DNA of 64,000 bases, from positions 546,061 to 610,060 of the forward strand of contig NZ_RXFS01000004.1 of the NCBI RefSeq assembly GCF_003952185.1, written 5' to 3'. The translations under genes were made by a program, and so were the position numbers. The notes beneath the pieces are model-generated. The model saw only the letters and a program-made list of their open reading frames with translations. It was not told where the DNA came from and did not search any database. This DNA comes from Variovorax sp. 679. Its GTDB lineage: Bacteria; Pseudomonadota; Gammaproteobacteria; Burkholderiales; Burkholderiaceae_C. Positions 32,801-39,843 of the stretch are shown here, piece by piece; position 1 is the stretch's first letter; each line of letters begins with the position of its first letter.

Positions 32801-32845
32801 TTGCCGAACGAGATGCCGGAACCCGCAATGCCCGGCTGCAAAAAA
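32801..32845 (-). repeat. ~45-bp intergenic repeat, copy B
   Basis: Second copy of the element at 31964-32007 (TTGCCGAACGA, GAACCCGCAATG, A6 run, same spacing). It lies in the 116-bp gap upstream of the SGNH hydrolase gene. Confidence 0.55.
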
Positions 32846-32869
32846 GGAGAAAAAAGAGAGGGCCCGGTC

Positions 32870-33304
32870 TCAGTCCTTCGAAGCCGCGCAGGCCATCTGC
32901 AGCTGCTGGAGGCGCGAGCGGAAAGCGACCGCGTCGTGCCAGTCGTCCACCACGAAGCGGTGATCGCGTGCGGCGGGAATGTCGGCGCCCCGGGCGACGG
33001 TCACCCAATAGCGCTCGTCCACCGAGAACGCGATGTGAAGCGTCTCCAGCCGCACCGAGGCGATCGTCTCGCGTCCGCCCGGCGGCGTGGTCGCGAGCCG
33101 CAGGACGCAGGGCGTCGCCAGCGTCAGCTTCGCATCCACGCCGCGCGCTTCGTGCAGCAGCATGTCGTTGAGCGCGTGGATGTGCTCGGCGGGGCTCAGG
33201 GTGTTGGCGGCGGGTGCGTCCTTCGTCGGATAGCCGTCGGTGCAGGCGCTCGCCGCCGCGGCGAGCGCGGCGGCGATCCAGCGTACGGCCGCTGGCGCCG
33301 TCAC
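32870..33304 (-). CDS. Putative lipoprotein of unknown function
   Basis: A 144-residue protein starting at GTG 33304, which overlaps the stop of the upstream small membrane gene (GTGA, 33301-33304). The N-terminus is a short lipoprotein signal (IAAALAAAASAC, Cys at ~21). The mature part has alternating strands (KLTLATPCVLRLATTP, SVRLETLHIAFSV, RYWVTVARG) and a C-terminal helix rich in Gln/Leu (SRLQQLQMACAAS). No family is recognised. Confidence 0.6.
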   Translation of the reverse strand: MTAPAAVRWIAAALAAAASACTDGYPTKDAPAANTLSPAEHIHALNDMLLHEARGVDAKLTLATPCVLRLATTPPGGRETIASVRLETLHIAFSVDERYWVTVARGADIPAARDHRFVVDDWHDAVAFRSRLQQLQMACAASKD

Positions 33305-33456
33305 ACGACCAGGGAGGCGATGCCCGCCACGCCCGCGCAGGCGGCCACGCCGGCAAGCAGCCCGGCATCGCGGTGGTTCGCGACGATGCGTTCGCGCCAC
33401 GCCAGATACAGCAGCAGGAGGCAGGCGCCGAAGGTGACCAGGGTGAGTTCGTTCAT
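33301..33456 (-). CDS. Small two-span membrane protein (51 aa)
   Basis: Starts at ATG 33456 and ends at TGA 33303-33301. Two hydrophobic segments (about 4-18 and 30-51) flank a charged turn (WRERIVANHRD). The stop overlaps the GTG start of the lipoprotein gene by four bases, a typical coupling arrangement that supports both genes. It is below usual length cut-offs. Function unknown. Confidence 0.6.
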   Translation of the reverse strand: MNELTLVTFGACLLLLYLAWRERIVANHRDAGLLAGVAACAGVAGIASLVV

Positions 33457-33618
33457 GAGAGAAAAAAGCGATTGCGCGTTGGGTTGAATCGAATGCCCGC
33501 GTCGGCCGCGGCCGCGCAGGACGAACGCGACGCGCAGGCACAGCGGCCCGCGCGTCGCGGTTTTCCAAGGAGCGATGGAGAGAGAAAAGACGCGAGGCGA
33601 GCAAGCCCGCGTCGTCGC

Positions 33619-33963
33619 CTAGGCGGCGATGTGCTGCGTGCGCGGCGGTTTCAGCGGGACCCGTGGCACGCGGGACGCGGGCGTGTGCATGTCCTGCGGC
33701 GGTGCCGCGCCGCGCCATGCGGCGTGATGCAGGGCGGCGTTGCGCAGCCCGCAGATTTCGGAGAGATCCGGCGCCAGCTCCGTGGCCGGCGACCGTTCCT
33801 GGAGCGTGGAGAGAGGCTCCGCCGGCGCCTCGCAACCGGCATCCTGCAGATGAAGCACGGCCGCGACCGGGGCCATCGCTGCCTCATGCGACTGGGCCAG
33901 CGCGGCAAAGCTCTGGCAGCCCAGTGCGAGCACGAGCAGCAGCGACAGCAACCAGCGTGGCAT
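33619..33963 (-). CDS. Small exported protein of unknown function
   Basis: A 114-residue protein with a clear signal peptide (MPRWLLSLLLVLALGCQSFA, cleavage after ALAQ or lipidation at the Cys of ALGC). The mature part has two Cys (AGCEAP, SEICGLRN) and a Pro-rich basic tail. No family is recognised. It lies 28 bp from the Rrf2 gene on the same strand, and 162 bp separate its stop from the next gene. Confidence 0.5.
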   Translation of the reverse strand: MPRWLLSLLLVLALGCQSFAALAQSHEAAMAPVAAVLHLQDAGCEAPAEPLSTLQERSPATELAPDLSEICGLRNAALHHAAWRGAAPPQDMHTPASRVPRVPLKPPRTQHIAA

Positions 33964-33991
33964 CGTCAGGCAGGAGGGCGGCGATGCGATC

Positions 33992-34534
33992 TCAGCGTTT
34001 GGCGAACACGCCGTTCCACGCGAACACCGAGTTGGGTGCGTTCACGCGCAACGGCAGCGCGGCGGGGCTCGGCAGGGCTTCCTTTTTCCTCGGTGCCGGC
34101 TCGTGCTCGACGCGCACGCCCTTGGCAAGCTGGTCTTCGACCAGGCTCTGCAGCGTGACGGAGCCCAGGAACTCCATGACGTGGTGCTTGGCGGAGGCCC
34201 AAAGAGCCTCGGTCGAATAGCAGCCCTTGCTGCCGGGTTCGCTCTTCTTCGGCGAGTCCTCGGTGTCGGCCAGCGGCTGGCCGTCTACGGAGGCGAGGAT
34301 GTCCGCCACCGTGATTTCGGACGCACGGCGCGTCAGTGTGTAGCCGCCGCCCGGCCCGCGTGTTGCCTTGATCAGCGCGTGCTGGCGCAGCTTGCTGAAC
34401 AGCAGTTCGAGCGATGAGCGGGCAATGTGCTGGCGCTTGCTGATGGATGCCAGTGGCACGGGGCCGTCCTGCTCGCGCATTGCGACATCGATCATGGCCG
34501 TCAAGGCGAAGCCGCCCTTCGTCGTGAGACGCAT
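33992..34534 (-). CDS. Rrf2-family transcriptional regulator
   Basis: A 180-residue regulator. The N-terminal winged helix matches Rrf2/IscR: MRLTTKGGFALTAMIDVA, VPLASISKRQHIARSSLELL, LFSKLRQHALIKATRGPGGG and TLTRRASEITVADILASVDG. IscR and NsrR use three Cys in the following loop to bind an Fe-S cluster; here only one Cys is visible (GSKGCYST), so an Fe-S form of that type is unlikely. The C-terminal 40 residues (Lys/Pro-rich) are an extension. TTTGCAA-like sites upstream may be its own operator. Targets unknown. Confidence 0.85.
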   Translation of the reverse strand: MRLTTKGGFALTAMIDVAMREQDGPVPLASISKRQHIARSSLELLFSKLRQHALIKATRGPGGGYTLTRRASEITVADILASVDGQPLADTEDSPKKSEPGSKGCYSTEALWASAKHHVMEFLGSVTLQSLVEDQLAKGVRVEHEPAPRKKEALPSPAALPLRVNAPNSVFAWNGVFAKR

Positions 34535-34556
34535 GGAGTGTTCCTCGTTGTTGGGT

Positions 34557-34588
34557 TTTTGCAAACGATGGGGCATAGGTGTGCAAAA
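34557..34588. promoter_or_regulatory. Inverted repeat upstream of the Rrf2 gene
   Basis: TTTTGCA (34557-34563) and TGCAAAA (34582-34588) form an inverted repeat; the first arm includes the perfect palindrome TTTGCAAA. A further TTTGCAA occurs at 34636-34642. These are candidate regulator sites upstream of the start at 34534. Confidence 0.4.
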
Positions 34589-34644
34589 GGCCCCGAAAAG
34601 TTTCCGGGACATGGCAACGAGGTTTTTTGAAACAGTTTGCAAGA

Positions 34645-34665
34645 GGCCGCGCCGACGCCGCGGCC
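34645..34665 (-). terminator. Possible terminator after the D-2-hydroxyacid dehydrogenase gene
   Basis: GGCCGC (34645-34650) and GCGGCC (34660-34665) form a GC-rich stem just downstream of the minus-strand stop at 34673. Only a weak T-rich stretch follows, so the call is tentative. Confidence 0.35.
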
Positions 34666-34672
34666 CCACGTT

Positions 34673-35602
34673 TCAGGCGGCTGTCGTCTGGCGCGCGATG
34701 ACCTGCAGCAGGTTCTTCGCCGCGCCGACGCCCATGTTCACGTAGGCGTCGCCGGTCACGCCGCCGATGTGGGGGCTCAGCACGATGTTCTTCTCGCCCT
34801 GGAAGGGATGGCCTGGCGTCATCGGCTCGGCGGCGAAGCTGTCCAGCCCGGCCATGCCTACCTGGCCGGAGCGCACTGCTGTCAGCAGCGCCGCTTCGTC
34901 GATCAGGCCGCCACGCGCGGTGTTGATGACGATCACGCCGCGCTTGCAGCGTGCCAGCGTCGCGGCATCGAGCAGCCCGCGGTTGTCGTCGGTCAAGGGG
35001 CAGTGCAGGGAAATCGCATCGGACTCGGCCCAGAGGGTTGGCAGGTCCACGGCCTGCACGAAGGCCGGAAGGTTCCTCGCATACGGATCGAATCCGAGCA
35101 CGCGCATGCCGATCGCATCGGCCATGCGCGCGAAGCGCAGCCCGATGGCGCCGAGCCCGACGAGGCCGATGGTGCGACCGCCGAGCTCCAGGCTCTTGTG
35201 CGTCGCCTTGTCCCAGTGGCCGGCATGCATGCGGGTGTCCAGTGCCACCACCGACTTGGCGCAAGCCAGCAGCAGCGCCAGCGCCTGCTCGGCCACCGCC
35301 GCCGCGTTGGCACCCACGGCCGCGACGACCTCGATGCCGCGCGCCTGCGCCGCTGCCTTGTCGATGGTGTCCGTGCCGCTGCCGTGCTTGGAGATCACCT
35401 TGAGCGAAGGGGCCGCATCCATCACCGCGGCGCCCACCTTGCCGTAGCGGACGATGATGGCCACGGGGTCGTGCGCGCGGCACAGGGCCACGAGGTCGTC
35501 CTCGGTCGGCGTCCGGCCTGCGTAGACGACTTCGTATCCTTCGAGCAGATCGAGTGCCTGCGGCGCGAGGTCCGCGCCCGTCACCAGGATGGCAGCCGTC
35601 AC
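34673..35602 (-). CDS. D-2-hydroxyacid dehydrogenase (NAD-dependent, phosphoglycerate dehydrogenase-like)
   Basis: A 309-residue dehydrogenase. The NAD-binding glycine motif is at LVGLGAIGLRFA (~145-156) and the acidic residue that favours NAD follows at FDPYA. Catalytic residues are Arg in INTARGGLIDE (~228-238), Glu in SFAAEPMTPGHPF, and His in LSPHIGGVTG (~283-292). GTG 35602 overlaps the RraA stop (GTGA), so the two are coupled. Together with an RraA-type aldolase and a Bug binding protein it suggests uptake and breakdown of a carboxylic or hydroxy acid. The substrate is unknown. Confidence 0.87.
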   Translation of the reverse strand: MTAAILVTGADLAPQALDLLEGYEVVYAGRTPTEDDLVALCRAHDPVAIIVRYGKVGAAVMDAAPSLKVISKHGSGTDTIDKAAAQARGIEVVAAVGANAAAVAEQALALLLACAKSVVALDTRMHAGHWDKATHKSLELGGRTIGLVGLGAIGLRFARMADAIGMRVLGFDPYARNLPAFVQAVDLPTLWAESDAISLHCPLTDDNRGLLDAATLARCKRGVIVINTARGGLIDEAALLTAVRSGQVGMAGLDSFAAEPMTPGHPFQGEKNIVLSPHIGGVTGDAYVNMGVGAAKNLLQVIARQTTAA

Positions 35603-36288
35603 AGCGTCTCGCCTTCCTTCAGGACGCCGGCCGTGCGCAAGGCTGCATCGAGCCACCTGGCGGCGGTGTTGCCGCCCTTGATGGAGGCGATGCGCGCGGC
35701 CTCGTCCTCGACCTTCTTCGCCGCCAGGGGCAGCAGCGATTCGATCTTCCCGCGCTCCACCACGACAACGCCGTCGCCATCGCCCACGACGAAGTCGCCC
35801 GCATGCACGGTGACGCCGCCGATCGACACCGGGTGCCCGATGCGCCCGCCGATGTTCTTGGTCGGCCCGTTCGGATTGGTGCCGACGCAGAAGACCGGGA
35901 AGTCCATCTCGTCGATCTCGTTGCTGTCGCGGCAGGCCCCGTCGATGACCACGCCGGCAATGCCGACCTGCCTGCAGGCGGTCATCATGATCGTGCCCAT
36001 GAGCGCGGAGGTCTGGTCGCCCTTGCCGTCGATCACGAGCACGTCGCCGGGCTTCGCCATGGCAATGGCGGCATGGATCATCAGGTTGTCGCCGGGGCGC
36101 ACTTCCACCGTGATCGCGGTGCCGGCCAGCTTCATGCGGGGGCGCAGCGCCTTGATGCGACCGTCCAGCGCGCCGCGCCGTCCGGCCACGTCGGCCAGGA
36201 TGGCGGGCTGGAACTCGGCCGCCTGCGCCACGATGTGAGCAGGCACGCGCTCGAAGTTGCGGACGATGTCGGGAAGGGCGGATGACAT
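35599..36288 (-). CDS. RraA-family aldolase (4-hydroxy-4-methyl-2-oxoglutarate aldolase-like)
   Basis: A 229-residue protein of the RraA/HMG-aldolase fold. Key stretches are LAGTAITVEVRPGDNLMIHA, AKPGDVLVIDGKGDQTSALM, GIAGVVIDGACRDSNEID (Arg and Asp of the metal and pyruvate site), GGRIGHPVSIGGVTVHAGDF and VGDGDGVVVV. Enzymes of this group cleave 4-hydroxy-4-methyl-2-oxoglutarate to pyruvate or decarboxylate oxaloacetate. The gene lies between the Bug protein and the dehydrogenase, whose start it overlaps, so a catabolic role is more likely than RNase E control. Confidence 0.87.
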   Translation of the reverse strand: MSSALPDIVRNFERVPAHIVAQAAEFQPAILADVAGRRGALDGRIKALRPRMKLAGTAITVEVRPGDNLMIHAAIAMAKPGDVLVIDGKGDQTSALMGTIMMTACRQVGIAGVVIDGACRDSNEIDEMDFPVFCVGTNPNGPTKNIGGRIGHPVSIGGVTVHAGDFVVGDGDGVVVVERGKIESLLPLAAKKVEDEAARIASIKGGNTAARWLDAALRTAGVLKEGETL

Positions 36289-36337
36289 GTGAAGTGCTTT
36301 CGGAAGGAAGAAGTGATGGGGTGAAAGAGGGCGGTGC

Positions 36338-37324
36338 TCAGTCCAGCCGGATGCCCGAGACCTTGACGACGGCGCCCCAGCGGACACCGTCCGTGCGGAT
36401 CAGCGACGCGAACTTCTCGGGCGGGCCGGACATCACTTCCGCGCCTTGCGCTGCGAGCTTCTTCTGCACCTCGGGCGTGGCGAGCGCCTTGTTGAAGGCG
36501 GCGTTGAGCTTTGCGATCGCGTCCTTCGGCATGGCCGCGGGGCCCGCCACGCCGAACCAGGTGACGGCCTCGAAATCCTTGTAGCCCGACTCGGCCATGG
36601 TCGGCACGTCGGGCAGGTCGCGGTTGCGCTGCAGCGAGGTCACTGCCAGCGCGCGCAGCTGGCCGCTCCTGATCTGCGCGATCAACGTCGGCACCGACGA
36701 GATGTACATCTGGATCTGGCCGCCGACCAGGTCGGTCAGGCCTTGCGATGCGCCCTTGTAGGGCACGTGCGTGAACTGCACGCCCGCGGCCTTCTGGAAC
36801 TGCTCGGTGGCGAGATGGGCCACCGTGCCGTTGCCGGAGCTTGCGTAGTTGAGCGCGGTGGGTTTTGCCTTCGCGGCAGCGACCACGTCGGCGAGCTTCT
36901 TGTATGGCGAGTTGGCGGACACCACCAGCACCAGCGGCGCGGAGGCCACCAGTCCGACGGCAGCAAGGTCCTTCACCGGGTCGTAGGGCAGCTTGGCATA
37001 GAGCGACGGATTGATCGCGAGGTTGCTGGTCTGTCCCAGCACCAGCGTGTAGCCGTCCGGGGCGGCCTTGGCTGCCGCGTCGACGCCGATGTTGCCGCCG
37101 GAGCCGGGCTTGTTGTCGATGACGATGGTCCAGCCTTCGGAGGTCGCGACCTTGGTCGCCACCTCGCGGGCAATGATGTCGGTGCCGCCGCCCGGCGGGA
37201 ACGGCACGACGAGGCGGATGGGGCGTGCCGGATAGCCCTGCGCCAGCGTCGCGCCGCAGGAAAGAAGAAGGGCGAGGCCGAGGGCCGCGCGGCGATGGAT
37301 GGAGCCGGGGCTCGATGTGCGCAT
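36338..37324 (-). CDS. Bug-family tripartite tricarboxylate transporter substrate-binding protein
   Basis: A 328-residue periplasmic protein. The signal peptide (~1-28) ends at TLAQGYP. The family blocks follow: PIRLVVPFPPGGGTDIIARE, NKPGSGGNIGVDAAAKAAPDGYT, LPYDPVKDLAAVGLV, HVPYKGASQGLTDLVGGQIQ and the conserved LPDVPTMAESGY. Bug (TctC) proteins bind carboxylates; no TctA or TctB membrane genes are adjacent, which is common for this expanded family in Burkholderiales. It heads the three-gene minus-strand operon and is divergent from the IclR gene. Confidence 0.92.
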   Translation of the reverse strand: MRTSSPGSIHRRAALGLALLLSCGATLAQGYPARPIRLVVPFPPGGGTDIIAREVATKVATSEGWTIVIDNKPGSGGNIGVDAAAKAAPDGYTLVLGQTSNLAINPSLYAKLPYDPVKDLAAVGLVASAPLVLVVSANSPYKKLADVVAAAKAKPTALNYASSGNGTVAHLATEQFQKAAGVQFTHVPYKGASQGLTDLVGGQIQMYISSVPTLIAQIRSGQLRALAVTSLQRNRDLPDVPTMAESGYKDFEAVTWFGVAGPAAMPKDAIAKLNAAFNKALATPEVQKKLAAQGAEVMSGPPEKFASLIRTDGVRWGAVVKVSGIRLD

Positions 37325-37424
37325 GGGTCTGTCTCCGAATCGTTGGTCTGTCTGCAAGTGCCTGCGAGCGGTGGTGCTCCGGGGCATGAGGCGACTTTAG
37401 GCAGGCGTTCCATTCCATACAATG

Positions 37425-37452
37425 GTGGTCCACTGAACGGACCATGGACCAC
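37425..37452. promoter_or_regulatory. Inverted repeat over the iclR start, with overlapping divergent promoters upstream
   Basis: TGGTCC (37426-37431) pairs with GGACCA (37439-37444), and GTGGTCC (37425-37431) also pairs with GGACCAC (37446-37452). A plus-strand -10 TACAAT lies at 37418-37423. On the minus strand TTGTAT (37422-37417), 17 bp and TAAAGT (37399-37394) could serve the Bug gene. A bound regulator could therefore control both directions. Confidence 0.5.
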
Positions 37453-38250
37453 TCTGTGAAACGAGTTTCAACGGCCAGAACCAAACGCACAGAGGTGGTC
37501 GAGCTGCCGCGCGAGGCCGATCCGGAGGCCGCAGGCGGAGTAACGGCGGTCACCCGCGCCCTGCAGCTGCTCGACGCCTTCGGCATGCAGGACGAGCGCC
37601 TCTCGCTGGCCGAACTGACCCGTCGCAGCCAGATGCACAAGACCACCGCGCTGCGGCTGCTGCGCACGCTGGCGCTTGCCGGCTACGTGGTGCAGCGCGA
37701 CGACGGCGAATGGCGGCTCGGCCCCGCGGCGGGCTGGCTCGGGGCTCGCTACCAGGCCAGCTTCGATGCCAACAACGTGGTGGAGCCGATGCTGCTCGCC
37801 CTGTCGCAGGCAACGGGCGAGAGCGCCGCGTTCTATGTTCGCGAAGGAAACTCAAGAACTTGCCTGGCGCGCGTGGAGGGGCCGCAGCCCATCAGGCACC
37901 ACGCACGCATGGGCGCGATGCTTCCGCTGGACAAGGGATCACCGGGGCGGGTGATTCTTGCGTTCTCCGGCGAACCCGGAAAGCTCTACGAGGACATCCG
38001 CAAGAAGGGCTATCACTTCTCCATCGGCGAGCGCGAGAAGAACGTGGCGACCGTGTCGGCGCCGGTCTTCGGCCTGCGCTGGGCGCTGCTGGGCTCGGTG
38101 TGCATCTCGGGGCCCGCGGACCGCCTGCCCAAGGCGAAGCTGCTGGGCCACGCGAAGACGATCATGAAGGCCGCGAACGAGCTCTCCTATGCGCTGGCCG
38201 GCAGGCCCACCGCGCAGACACCGGCCGTCGTCTCGACCTGGCATCCCTAG
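37444..38250 (+). CDS. IclR-family transcriptional regulator
   Basis: A 268-residue regulator. The N-terminal winged helix (~35-95) reads VTRALQLLDAFGMQDERLSL, AELTRRSQMHKTTALRLL and LALAGYVVQRDDGEWRLG. The C-terminal effector-binding domain (~105-255) has ATGESAAFYVREGNSRTCLA, LDKGSPGRVILAF and the VSAPVFGL stretch. IclR proteins usually control a neighbouring catabolic operon in response to its substrate; the divergent Bug/RraA/dehydrogenase operon is the obvious target. The start ATG lies inside the inverted repeat described at 37425-37452. The 3' end meets the MocR gene convergently. Confidence 0.9.
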   Translation: MDHSVKRVSTARTKRTEVVELPREADPEAAGGVTAVTRALQLLDAFGMQDERLSLAELTRRSQMHKTTALRLLRTLALAGYVVQRDDGEWRLGPAAGWLGARYQASFDANNVVEPMLLALSQATGESAAFYVREGNSRTCLARVEGPQPIRHHARMGAMLPLDKGSPGRVILAFSGEPGKLYEDIRKKGYHFSIGEREKNVATVSAPVFGLRWALLGSVCISGPADRLPKAKLLGHAKTIMKAANELSYALAGRPTAQTPAVVSTWHP

Positions 38251-38263
38251 GCCGGGCCGGCCG

Positions 38264-39673
38264 TCAGTCGTACCTGCGCTCCTCGATGCTGCGCTCGAGA
38301 AAACGCCAGAGCCGCTCGTCTTCGCTGAAGGCCACGTTGAAGCGCAGCCAGCCGGTGGGGCGCGGGTTGACCAGGAACAGCTGCCCCGGGCCGAGCATGA
38401 TTCCCTCGGCGGCGGCGCGTCGCGAGAGCTCGGCGCTGTCGGCGATGTCCGGGTGCCGGGCCCACAGGTACATGCCGGCCGCCGCTTCGTGGAACAGCTC
38501 GAAGCCCAGGCCGCCCAGCCGCCTCGCGACGCTGCCTTGCGCCTGTGCGAGGCGCTCGCGCAAGGCTTTCAGATGCTTGCGCCAGCGGCCGTCGGTCACG
38601 GTGCCGAAGGCCAGGCGTTCGGTGATGTCGGATGAAGTGAGGCCCGAGATCATCTTGAGCTGCGCCAGGTCTTCGAGCAGTTCGGGCTGGGCGACCACGT
38701 AGCCCACGCGGATGTTCGGCGAGATGGTCTTCGAGTAGCTGCCCACGTAGACCACGCGGCGCAGCTGCCCCAGGCTGGCCAGCGAGGGGCGCATCGATGC
38801 GTCCATCTCGGCGTAGATGTCGTTCTCGACCAGCGTGAAGTCGTGCGCCTGGGCCAGCTGCAGCAGCTGAACCAGTTGCGGCAGCGAGGCCATCGAGCAG
38901 GTCGGGCTCTGCAGCCGCGGCTGGGTGAAGAAGGCCTTGGGCCGGTGCACCGCGAGCAGCGCCTCGAGCGCGGGCATGTCGTAGCCCGAAGGGATGCGTG
39001 GCACGCCGATGATCTCCACGCCCAGGAAGCGCAGCATGAACATCAGGTTCGGATAGCCGGGGTCGTCCACCAGCACCGAGTCGCCCGGCTTGAGCAGGCG
39101 CCGCGCGACGAGGTCGAGCGCCTGGCTCGAACCCTGGGTCAGCAGCACCTGGGCCGCCTCGACCACGATCTGCTGTTCCGAAAGCGCCTCGGCCGTCGCC
39201 ATGCGCAGCGCCATGTGGCCGAAGGGCAGGCCGTAGCCGCCGATGTCGGTGCCTTCGGAGGCCAGGTGGCGCAGGCTGCGGCGCATGCCGTCCTCGAACA
39301 GCCAGTCGTGCGGCAGCCAGCCGCAGCCTGGCTTGAGCGGCAGGTTGCGGTTCTCGAAGATCTGCTGCAGGTACCAGCGGGCGTCGAAGCGGGGGTCCGG
39401 CCGGGGGGCGGTGGCCGTGCCGGCGGCGCTCTCCTCGCTGCGCCGCTTGACGAAGAAGCCCGCATTGGCGCGCGAGACCAGCAGGCCCTGGGCCACCAGC
39501 CGGTCGTAGGCCTCGACCACCGTGAAGACACTGACGCCGTGGGCCGCTGCAAAGGCACGGATCGACGGCAGCTTGCTGTCGGCCTTGAGCTTCTGGGCGC
39601 CGATCAGTCCGCGCAGCCCTTCAACGATCTGGCTGACCAGTGGCGTCGGCTGTTCGGGGCGAAGAATGAGCAT
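38264..39673 (-). CDS. MocR-family regulator (GntR HTH fused to aminotransferase-like domain)
   Basis: A 469-residue regulator from ATG 39673 (GGAGA nine bases upstream); an upstream TTG at 39733 is less likely. The N-terminal GntR winged helix (~1-75: QIVEGLRGLIGAQKLKADSK, LPSIRAFAAAHGVSVFTVVE, AYDRLVAQGLLVSRANAGFF) joins a type I aminotransferase-like domain (~110-469). The PLP lysine motif is recognisable as VYVGSYSKTISPNIRVGYV, and VDDPGYPNLMFML and VENDIYAEMDASM are also present. It is divergent from the gabT operon and resembles GabR/PdxR-type activators, so it probably senses PLP with GABA or a related amine and controls that operon. Confidence 0.9.
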   Translation of the reverse strand: MLILRPEQPTPLVSQIVEGLRGLIGAQKLKADSKLPSIRAFAAAHGVSVFTVVEAYDRLVAQGLLVSRANAGFFVKRRSEESAAGTATAPRPDPRFDARWYLQQIFENRNLPLKPGCGWLPHDWLFEDGMRRSLRHLASEGTDIGGYGLPFGHMALRMATAEALSEQQIVVEAAQVLLTQGSSQALDLVARRLLKPGDSVLVDDPGYPNLMFMLRFLGVEIIGVPRIPSGYDMPALEALLAVHRPKAFFTQPRLQSPTCSMASLPQLVQLLQLAQAHDFTLVENDIYAEMDASMRPSLASLGQLRRVVYVGSYSKTISPNIRVGYVVAQPELLEDLAQLKMISGLTSSDITERLAFGTVTDGRWRKHLKALRERLAQAQGSVARRLGGLGFELFHEAAAGMYLWARHPDIADSAELSRRAAAEGIMLGPGQLFLVNPRPTGWLRFNVAFSEDERLWRFLERSIEERRYD

Positions 39674-39720
39674 CGGGGGTGTCTCCGGCAGACCGGCCTG
39701 CACCATATTGAGGAAAGTAT

Positions 39721-39771
39721 GTACAGGATACAAGACCAGTACAGTCTTCCGGTCGATCGCTTCCGCTGTAC
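39721..39771. promoter_or_regulatory. GTACAG repeats in the MocR-gabT divergent region
   Basis: GTACAG at 39721-39726 and 39739-39744 are direct repeats; CTGTAC at 39766-39771 is the inverted copy. MocR-type regulators bind repeated sites in such divergent regions, so these are candidate operators. Confidence 0.45.
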
Positions 39772-39843
39772 ATGGCCGGATCGGATCGTGCGACCTAGAG
39801 TGCCGGGATTCCTTCCTCCAGGCACCAAAGCACAGGTCGTACC

